Origin: Bacillota bacterium
GTDB taxonomy: Bacteria; Bacillota; Clostridia; Lachnospirales; Lachnospiraceae
Reading direction: 5' to 3'
NCBI GenBank assembly: GCA_023436225.1
Contig: JAEZKA010000052.1
Span: forward strand, 1-64,000
Length of the DNA stretch: 64,000 bases
A model generated the notes under the pieces. That model searched no databases. It was not told where the DNA came from and was given only the letters and a program-made list of their open reading frames with translations. How positions within the stretch are numbered: position 1 is the first letter of the stretch; each line of letters starts with the position of its first letter. Shown piece after piece: positions 27,203 to 33,487 of this stretch. A program made the position numbers and the translations under genes.

Positions 27203-27420
27203 TGAAAATAGCAATTCAAAGAACTAATACAAATGATATCAATATATTTTTCTATGATGGACAGAAGTATTATACGTTTGATTATGTGTATATGATAAAG
27301 TATCTCTATTCAAATAAGAAATTTGAAGATATAGTTTATATGGACAACATCTCTGAAGAAGAACAGAATAAAATAAATGCTATGTTCAATGAGATTTATA
27401 ATGCAGTAGAGTCTGCATAA
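27202..27420 (+). CDS. Small partner protein of the PHP-ATPase, 72 aa
   Basis: GTG start overlaps the last base of the upstream TAG, and the GGAGGAAGAG inside the end of the ATPase gene serves as ribosome binding site, so translation is coupled. The 72-aa product is soluble, rich in Tyr/Asn/Asp, with beta-like FFYDGQKYYTFDYVYMIKYL followed by an acidic helix. No family recognised. Coupling suggests a subunit, inhibitor or antitoxin-like regulator of the PHP-ATPase. Confidence 0.65.
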   Translation: MKIAIQRTNTNDINIFFYDGQKYYTFDYVYMIKYLYSNKKFEDIVYMDNISEEEQNKINAMFNEIYNAVESA

Positions 27421-27751
27421 AAAATCTATTATTTTCAATTGGAGAAAAAAGAAAAATGCTCCTTTCTTAATGCTACGGTGAGCCGTATCATAAATAAATG
27501 CAAAATCAACTAAAAATGTAATCGTTTTAAGTAAAATAGAATATACGGCAGAAATTATAGATGAATTTAGCTTATCATATAAGAAACGGGTAGCCAATAT
27601 AGCTAGCTGCTAATAAGCATTAATTAATGGGTGTAAAACATATTAACATAATCATAGCGATAAAATCAGTTTAGTATATGGCGCAATAGGATGTACCATA
27701 ACATAAAAATTTTTCAGAAATATTTTTATGTATATATATATCAAAATTGCT
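27421..27751 (+). other. Intergenic region with possible decayed coding sequence
   Basis: About 330 bp before the second regulatory cassette. A frame around 27500-27612 ends in a plausible protein-like segment (EYTAEIIDEFSLSYKKRVAN) but has no start codon or ribosome binding site, so it looks like a remnant. The rest is AT-rich with no clear signals. Confidence 0.35.
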
Positions 27752-27872
27752 AATGGGAAGCATGTGCTTGCGATTAGGTGAAAGTCAACTAAAAACAAGT
27801 TATAATCGAACCTAAATGTATATAAAATGCTTAAAAATTAGTGTTGACAGAGATAAAAACAGGTGATATATT
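27752..27872 (+). promoter_or_regulatory. Promoter and upstream sites of leader RNA copy 2
   Basis: TTGACA (27844-27849), 17-bp spacer, TATATT (27867-27872): identical elements and spacing to copy 1. Shared upstream motifs AATGGGAAGCAT (27752-27763) and AAAATGCTT (27824-27832). Confidence 0.7.
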
Positions 27873-27887
27873 AGGAGTACAAATTGA

Positions 27888-27929
27888 ATGTTAAGAGAAA
27901 TCTTGGAGTATTCAATGGTAAATTGTTAG
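27888..27929 (+). CDS. Possible 13-aa leader peptide in leader RNA 2
   Basis: AGGAG at 27873-27877, 10 nt before an ATG, opens a frame MLREILEYSMVNC that stops one base before the structured RNA. Copy 1 has no equivalent with a ribosome binding site, so this is weak; it could couple translation to attenuation. Confidence 0.25.
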   Translation: MLREILEYSMVNC

Positions 27930-28110
27930 GGAAGCTTCTGCTGGGTTAACCCATATGCATGCTTACTCAAGTCATTATTCATAGGAAACTGAACAAAGTG
28001 GAATATGTTACAGACGCCCTGGCATCAACGTAAAATATTATAGAATTTAGGACAAATTATATTGTTCTATTCCTTAATTTTACGTTGACGCCTAGGCGTC
28101 TTTTTTGTTG
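27930..28110 (+). ncRNA. Structured leader RNA copy 2, before the replication module
   Basis: Same architecture as 22894-23060. Hairpin 1: AAGC (27932-27935)/GCTT (27961-27964), TGC/GCA, TGGG-TTAA-CCCA. Conserved ACTCAAGTCA. Hairpin 2: CATA/TATG. Conserved GTTACAGACGCC. Terminator hairpin: AGACGCC (28012-28018)/GGCGTCT (28095-28101), inner stem TCAACGTAAAAT/ATTTTACGTTGA, then six T. Compared with copy 1, TAC/GTA becomes TGC/GCA, TGG/CCA becomes TGGG/CCCA, and hairpin 2 and the inner terminator stem are wholly different but still paired. It ends 62 nt before the next start codon. Confidence 0.78.
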
Positions 28111-28172
28111 TATAAAAATCCGTCTAGGCATAACTAATTAATCCAAAAATTAAAAGAAAAAGGAGAGTTATT

Positions 28173-29033
28173 ATGAGCGAGATGGAAAGCAGAGAGTTAC
28201 AAATGAACAATGATTATGAGGTAAATGAAAATGAGGAATTAAATGTTGGTACAGAACGGGACGTCGAAGTAGATCTAAGTGAATTGGAAGGGTTGGACGA
28301 GGAAGCAGATCAAAGCGAATGGGAAGAGCCAGACGAGGAAGCAGATCAGAGCGAATGGGAAGAGCCAGATGACGAGGCAGACCAAAGCGAATGGGAAGAG
28401 ACAGACGACGAGGCAGATCAAGGCGAGTGGGAAGAACCAGACGACGAAGCAGACCAAAACGAGTGGGAAGAACCAGACGACGAAGCAGACCAAAGCGAAA
28501 TGGAAGAGTCAGACGACGAAGCAGACCAGAGCGAGTGGGAAGAACCAGACGACGAAGCAGACCAAGTCGAGTGGGAAGAGCCAGACGACGAAGCAGACCA
28601 AAGCTTGGATATCCAAACAGATTTTGAAGTAGATGAATTTCTTAATATAAGCGATTTTGAAGATGTAGAGACAAAGCCTGCGAGTAAATGTACATGGGAT
28701 CCCGGTATACTCACAATAATAAACTCAAAGGGAAATGGAAAAAGAATTAGCATTGCTAATCAAGTTTGGGATAAGTTTCAAAAAACAGATAAATTGCAAG
28801 TGATCTGTTATAGGAATGGTATTGCAATCGGTAAAGAAGTGCCAAATTCAACAAAATTCTTTAATGTTAAAAAAAGTGGAGCGAAAGGGGTTATTTATTC
28901 ATACGGATTAGTTGATGAGATTACAAGAAAATTTAACCTTGATTTCTCTAATCGAGTAAGTATTACGTTTCAGAAGGTTGTTTTTAAACAAGTAAAGGGT
29001 TACAACTTAGCGATGATTGAGTTAACGAAATAA
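28173..29033 (+). CDS. Acidic repeat protein with a conserved-looking C-terminal domain
   Basis: Not assigned to a family. Residues about 39-144 are nine tandem copies of a 12-residue unit close to EEPDDEADQSEW, giving a strongly negative stretch. The C-terminal about 110 residues (from CTWDPGILTIIN) look folded and beta-rich, with NGKRISIANQVWDKF and a VSITFQKVVFKQ strand, reminiscent of small DNA- or protein-binding domains. ATG behind AAGGAG. First gene after leader RNA 2, upstream of the DUF927 ATPase. An acidic repeat could mimic DNA or act as a flexible tether; both are guesses. Confidence 0.72.
   Translation: MSEMESRELQMNNDYEVNENEELNVGTERDVEVDLSELEGLDEEADQSEWEEPDEEADQSEWEEPDDEADQSEWEETDDEADQGEWEEPDDEADQNEWEEPDDEADQSEMEESDDEADQSEWEEPDDEADQVEWEEPDDEADQSLDIQTDFEVDEFLNISDFEDVETKPASKCTWDPGILTIINSKGNGKRISIANQVWDKFQKTDKLQVICYRNGIAIGKEVPNSTKFFNVKKSGAKGVIYSYGLVDEITRKFNLDFSNRVSITFQKVVFKQVKGYNLAMIELTK
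28287..28604 (+). repeat. 36-bp coding minisatellite
   Basis: About nine in-frame tandem 36-bp units encode the EEPDDEADQSEW-like repeats. Units differ by a few point changes, mostly silent or conservative (S/G/N/V, W/M, P/T/S), so the array is recent or under repeated homogenisation. Copy number is likely to vary between strains. Confidence 0.9.
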
Positions 29034-29106
29034 TTATATTCATATTACTGCAAAATTAAAGGGAAAAAGGGAAAAGTAAAATAATTACTGGAGGTGTAGA
29101 TGATTA

Positions 29107-29439
29107 TTGAATGTATGTAATCGTATTAGCGCAATTCAAGATTATTTAACAGCAACAAAAGAATTAACGATCATAAGCGCTGAAACTCGATTTAATGAAT
29201 CGGATTTCAATGATTATGAAAAAGAAATCGTTATAAAGTTCCAGACGGATGATGGAATAATATTTACACAGAAGTTTAAAACAGAGTATGAAGAGGATCT
29301 ACATAGAATAATTGAAACAATCAATTTGGATAAGGAATGTAATGATATAGTTTCTGAGGATTTGATTGATAAACGGTTCAAAGCCGTGATTGCAACTAAA
29401 AAGAATTGGAAGAGAGCTTTTATAGTTGCTTCTTTTTAG
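29107..29439 (+). CDS. Hypothetical protein, 110 aa
   Basis: No family recognised. A soluble alpha/beta protein with ERYDF-free, acidic composition and a basic C-terminal end (ATKKNWKRAFIVASF). The start is a TTG 10 bp after GGAGG (29092-29096); an ATG at 29100 runs into a stop after six codons in another frame. It lies between the acidic repeat protein and the DUF927 ATPase and is probably co-transcribed with them. Confidence 0.6.
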   Translation: MNVCNRISAIQDYLTATKELTIISAETRFNESDFNDYEKEIVIKFQTDDGIIFTQKFKTEYEEDLHRIIETINLDKECNDIVSEDLIDKRFKAVIATKKNWKRAFIVASF

Positions 29440-29449
29440 GGGTTAGAAA

Positions 29450-29480
29450 TGAGACTGGATTGATAAGAAATCCAGTCTCA
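29450..29480 (+). promoter_or_regulatory. Perfect 12-bp hairpin before the DUF927 gene
   Basis: TGAGACTGGATT/AATCCAGTCTCA around a 7-nt loop, followed by ATTAAAC rather than a T-run, and 12 nt upstream of the AAGGAGG box. More likely a stability or translation element than a terminator. Confidence 0.55.
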
Positions 29481-29505
29481 ATTAAACACAATAAGGAGGG
29501 GAATT

Positions 29506-31278
29506 ATGAATATACCGTATCCAGGTATAGATCTATCTAACGATAGAAAGACCGTAGTGAAACAAAAATTTAATAAAAATAATAATAAATGGCAGGAAGT
29601 AAGGGTTTGTGATGCAATATGGATTGAGGAAACTTATAGAAATATAGATGATGACAACGTTTCCGCTAAAATTGGATTCTCATTTTCCGGTAGGGAAAAT
29701 TATCTTACTGCGAATAGAGATGACTATTTGAATTTGCAGAATATTCTTAAATTCCAAAAGCAAGGACTTGACGTATTACATACGAATGTTAAAGACGTAA
29801 TAACTCATTTAAGAAATGAAGAATATATGGCACCACAAAAAAATCACCACTTAAAGCTCGGATTTGATACATTTGATTCAAAAACTGTTTTTAAGCATTA
29901 TAAAATTTTAGGCAGTAACTTAAAATCAGATTATGTTGGCAAATATGAGATTAAGCCAAAAGGTAGTAGAGATAAGTGGATGAAAATGTATCAAGAACAA
30001 GTGCAAGGATGCACTACCCTGGAATTAATTTGTATCATTTCACTGTCTGCAACAGTTCTAGGATATATCGGTGAAGATTTGGGGTTGGATAGCATAATCT
30101 GTCATCTGGCAGGCGACTCCAGTACAGGGAAAAGCACAGCAATGAAGTTGGCAATCTCTATGTTTGGATATCCAGATGTAAAGGAGAACGGGTTATTTAC
30201 CAGTTATAACAGTACAGCTAATGCTTTAATAAAGGCATTAGCTGGTATCAAAGGCGTTCCAGTAGCATTTGATGAGATTTCTATGGCGAATGATAAAGAT
30301 TTGTGTAATTTGGTATATAAATTATCGAATGGAGCAGATAAGAGCCGTATGAATAAGAACTCTGAGTTAAGAAGCAAAGAAACGTGGCTTACCACAATAT
30401 TATCAAATGGCGAGGAACCAATCATACAATCATCACATAACACAGGTGTATATAACCGAGTTTTTGAATTCGACAATATTACTTGGACAAAGGATGCAAA
30501 GAATGCAGAAAGTATTAAGAAAGTGATAATAAAAAATTACGGTTTCATTGGTACGGAATTTGTTGAATATATAATGAAGCAAGGAAAGAATCAGGTATAC
30601 AAAATATACCAAGAAAATAAAAGAATTTTAAAGGAGATTTTTAGTCAGCGAAAAGTACAGGATAATTTTACGGATAGAAGAATAAATAACCATGCTATCT
30701 TAACGACTACAGCATTATTGTTTGAACAAGCTTTTGGCATTCAGGTTTGTAAGGATGAAATGCTTGAAATCCTAATTGATGTTGAAAAAGAATCAATTGA
30801 AAAAAGGAACTTTGATAAAACGGCTATTGACTTTATATATGATTTTATAACCATCAATATTAATAAATTTAGCCTTAGTTATAAACCCGAAGGATTAATA
30901 AAACCTAAAGAACCACAGGCTGAGTATTGGGGAAAAATAATGGTAAGCGAAAGTAATATTGAAGTTGAAATAAATCCCGTAATTCTTGATATAGCTCTTA
31001 CTAAGGGTAACTTTAAGAATGCAATTGTAGTACTGAAGCAATTAAAGGATAGTGGTCATCTTGATCATGAGGATAACAAACTATACAGAAAAAGGAAAAA
31101 TCAATTTGGCAAGTTAGCTAAGGTTTATGTAGTAATTATAAATAATGAGGATGAGGATGAAAGATTTGAAGAAATCAATAAACTACTTGATGAAATCAGA
31201 GACTCAAACAAAAGGACGCTGTTATTAAAAGAAAAAAACCGAATGAAAGATGAATTAAAGGACAGTGAGGAGAGATAG
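29506..31278 (+). CDS. DUF927 family ATPase/helicase, probable replication protein
   Basis: Superfamily 3-like/DUF927 ATPase found in mobile elements and phages. Walker A is AGDSSTGKSTAMKLA (about residues 204-218), followed by the family's NGLFTSYNSTANALIKALAG and Walker B region VPVAFDEISM, then a sensor-like TWLTTILSNGE. Length is 590 aa with a Lys/Glu-rich C-terminal helix. It probably acts in replication initiation or DNA unwinding of the excised island, which is inference from the family. AAGGAGG box 7 bp from ATG. Downstream genes overlap or follow closely, ending in the serine recombinase. Confidence 0.82.
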   Translation: MNIPYPGIDLSNDRKTVVKQKFNKNNNKWQEVRVCDAIWIEETYRNIDDDNVSAKIGFSFSGRENYLTANRDDYLNLQNILKFQKQGLDVLHTNVKDVITHLRNEEYMAPQKNHHLKLGFDTFDSKTVFKHYKILGSNLKSDYVGKYEIKPKGSRDKWMKMYQEQVQGCTTLELICIISLSATVLGYIGEDLGLDSIICHLAGDSSTGKSTAMKLAISMFGYPDVKENGLFTSYNSTANALIKALAGIKGVPVAFDEISMANDKDLCNLVYKLSNGADKSRMNKNSELRSKETWLTTILSNGEEPIIQSSHNTGVYNRVFEFDNITWTKDAKNAESIKKVIIKNYGFIGTEFVEYIMKQGKNQVYKIYQENKRILKEIFSQRKVQDNFTDRRINNHAILTTTALLFEQAFGIQVCKDEMLEILIDVEKESIEKRNFDKTAIDFIYDFITININKFSLSYKPEGLIKPKEPQAEYWGKIMVSESNIEVEINPVILDIALTKGNFKNAIVVLKQLKDSGHLDHEDNKLYRKRKNQFGKLAKVYVVIINNEDEDERFEEINKLLDEIRDSNKRTLLLKEKNRMKDELKDSEER

Positions 31279-31279
31279 T

Positions 31280-31393
31280 ATGGGAAATAAACCAGAAGAG
31301 GCATCAGTAAATGAAATCATTAAGACATTAGCTGATATTATTAATGAGATAATAACCAATAATAGTTATAAGGAGACTAATGAGGATGAATAA
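31280..31393 (+). CDS. Small acidic protein, 37 aa
   Basis: ATG with GAGGAGAG 6 bp upstream starts one base after the DUF927 stop codon. The peptide (MGNKPEEASVNEIIKTLADI at its start) forms one amphipathic helix followed by a polar tail, and its stop overlaps the first codons of the serine recombinase, so translation of the three genes looks coupled. Small helix proteins at this position are common in recombinase operons; function unknown. Confidence 0.55.
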   Translation: MGNKPEEASVNEIIKTLADIINEIITNNSYKETNEDE

Positions 31394-33083
31394 AATAGTA
31401 GCAATATATTGTAGGGTTAGTACGGTAGAGCAATCGGAAGAGGGGTATAATATTCAAGAACAAGAACGCTTACTAAGGGAGTATTGCCAAAATAATATGT
31501 ATTCTATATATAAAGTATACTCGGATAAGGGTATAAGTGGTAAATCTATTGATGCTAGACCCGGTATTATTGCTCTGTTAAATGATGCAGACGGAATCAA
31601 GTATGACTTAGTCCTTGTATGGAAGATAGATAGAATAGCAAGAAAAACTTTAGATCTGCTGAATATGGTGGATTTGTTAGAAAAAAGAAATATAGGTTTC
31701 AGATCATACTCCGAAAATATTGACACAGATACAATCACCGGGAAATTACTGTTACAGGTATTGGGATCGTTTGGAGAGCTGGAACGAGGTACTATGGCTC
31801 AGAATGTTAGGATGGGTATGCTTGCTAGAGCAAAAGAAGGTAGATGGAATGGAGGAGTGGTATATGGATATGATTTGATACAAAAAGATAACTCCATCCA
31901 TAGGAAGCGAAAAGATACAGAGTTAATAGTAAACGATGAGGAATCAAAGGTAGTAAAAATGATATTTAAGATGTATGAAGAGGGAAACGGATACAGATTA
32001 ATATCAAATCATTTGAATAGGGGTGGCTATACAACTAAAAAGGGGAATCTATTCACGGCAGTATCAGTAAAAGATATTTTGACTAATCCTGTTTATGTTG
32101 GAAAAATCAGATATAATGTTAAGCAAAAATCGGATAAACAAACTAAAAATATAAATCCAGATCCAATAATTGTAGATGGGATTCATAAACCCATAATAGA
32201 GGAAGAATTATGGAATAAGACGCAAAGCCGATTGCAATCAATGCTAGGGAGACCGTCAAGAATACATGATGGATACTATCTACTCACAGGAATATTAAGA
32301 TGCCCAGTGTGTGGAGCAGGAATGGTAGTAACAAAAAGTGTAAGAAAAAAGAGGGACGGGACAAAGGAAACAATAGAATACTATTCCTGTGGAGCCTGGA
32401 AGAACGGGGGGACAAAGGTCTGCCATAGTAATTCCATTAGGGTTGATAAAGCGAATGAATTTGTATTCGCTAAGTTATCTAAATTACTAAATAATGATAA
32501 GTTGATTAAAGATGTAGTAAAAATCGTAAATATATCACGAAATTCTTTGATAAATACTTCAAAGGATGAGTTATATAGAATTGAAAAGGAATTGAGTAAA
32601 ATTAAAGCCAAGAAGAAAAAAGTATTTGATGCATATGAGGATGAGATGATAAGCAAAAATAATTTTTCCGAGAGACTGGAACTTCTAAGCTTATATGAAA
32701 GTAGACTTCAACAAGAGGTAAACAGTCAGAGAAATAATGTGGTGACTGACAACATTCAAGAGATTTCTTATGAGTTTATTAAAAGTATTCTATCAAAAAT
32801 AGATAGGATGATAAAAGTATCCTCCGTAGGCAAACTACAAAAGGATTTACTATATATGATTATCTCCAAAATCACAATAAACAAAGCAAGAGATATTGAA
32901 TCTATAGAACTACATATCAATAATAACCTAATAATTTATTTATATAATGGAGGAGAACCAAGTCCAGACGGAGGCGGTTCTCCTCTTTCTGATGCAACAA
33001 GAGTATTATGGACCCTGAAACAAGAAACTTTAATATTCATAAAATTCTTAGGAGTTAAAACTGATGAATGGGTGAATGAATAA
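31386..33083 (+). CDS. Large serine recombinase
   Basis: Site-specific recombinase of the TndX/TnpX/phiC31 group. The resolvase catalytic domain (about 1-150) has AIYCRVSTVEQ with the nucleophilic Ser and the LERGTMAQNVRMGM region; the Recombinase domain follows (about 165-290), then a zinc ribbon CPVCGAGM...YYSCG...KVCHS (about 305-350) and a coiled coil (about 390-450). ATG 31380 is an alternative start. The last 44 residues, after a strong hairpin at 32950-32985, look unlike the family and may be read-through into older junction sequence. It may be a second mobility system or a remnant of a nested element. Confidence 0.88.
   Translation: MNKIVAIYCRVSTVEQSEEGYNIQEQERLLREYCQNNMYSIYKVYSDKGISGKSIDARPGIIALLNDADGIKYDLVLVWKIDRIARKTLDLLNMVDLLEKRNIGFRSYSENIDTDTITGKLLLQVLGSFGELERGTMAQNVRMGMLARAKEGRWNGGVVYGYDLIQKDNSIHRKRKDTELIVNDEESKVVKMIFKMYEEGNGYRLISNHLNRGGYTTKKGNLFTAVSVKDILTNPVYVGKIRYNVKQKSDKQTKNINPDPIIVDGIHKPIIEEELWNKTQSRLQSMLGRPSRIHDGYYLLTGILRCPVCGAGMVVTKSVRKKRDGTKETIEYYSCGAWKNGGTKVCHSNSIRVDKANEFVFAKLSKLLNNDKLIKDVVKIVNISRNSLINTSKDELYRIEKELSKIKAKKKKVFDAYEDEMISKNNFSERLELLSLYESRLQQEVNSQRNNVVTDNIQEISYEFIKSILSKIDRMIKVSSVGKLQKDLLYMIISKITINKARDIESIELHINNNLIIYLYNGGEPSPDGGGSPLSDATRVLWTLKQETLIFIKFLGVKTDEWVNE
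32950..32985 (+). terminator. Hairpin inside the 3' end of the serine recombinase gene
   Basis: Perfect 10-bp stem GAGGAGAACC/GGTTCTCCTC followed by TTTCT. It lies within the open frame about 100 bp before the stop, which is unusual for an active gene end. Confidence 0.55.
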
Positions 33084-33216
33084 AAGCTGGCTGAACAAAA
33101 CAAACAAAATATGTAATTTAACGCAGAAACAGGAGGAAAAATATTGTATTTTCTGTTATAATAAGGTAGAATTTACTATATAATACAATATGTAGTAACA
33201 GAGGAGAAAACACATT

Positions 33217-33384
33217 ATGGAAACAATAGGTACCTCGATGATCGGATCGTTTTTTATCATAGGATTTTTGACAGCTCTTCTAAACAAAATAGGCATTATT
33301 CCCATTGTTAGATTTAAATCTATATTTAAAGCATTTGTTGTATTAACTATTATCTTGTTTATTTTACTTAAAATCACCAGCTAA
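33217..33384 (+). CDS. Small two-helix membrane protein B, 55 aa
   Basis: Paralogue of the gene at 21588-21755, also exactly 55 aa. Two hydrophobic helices flank the loop LLNKIGIIPIVRFKS, with FVVLTII matching LVVLTIL in the other copy. GAGGAG at 33201-33206 lies 10 bp before the ATG. It precedes a gene whose product also ends in membrane helices. Function unknown. Confidence 0.7.
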   Translation: METIGTSMIGSFFIIGFLTALLNKIGIIPIVRFKSIFKAFVVLTIILFILLKITS

Positions 33385-33487
33385 AAGTTTGGTTGAAAAA
33401 TAGTTTGATTTATATAATTTGAAGCTGATACATTGATATATGATGGTCTTATAAATGACTGTAAACTGAAGCGTGAAAGGACAAAAT

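Noticed and set aside
28287..28604. Regular 36-bp repeats that could suggest a CRISPR array
   Set aside because: The repeats are contiguous without spacers, in frame, and encode a periodic acidic peptide; no cas genes are present.
28275..28753. Several long frames on both strands over the acidic repeat
   Set aside because: They arise from the low-complexity 36-bp repeat; only the frame from 28173 has a ribosome binding site and a folded C-terminal domain.
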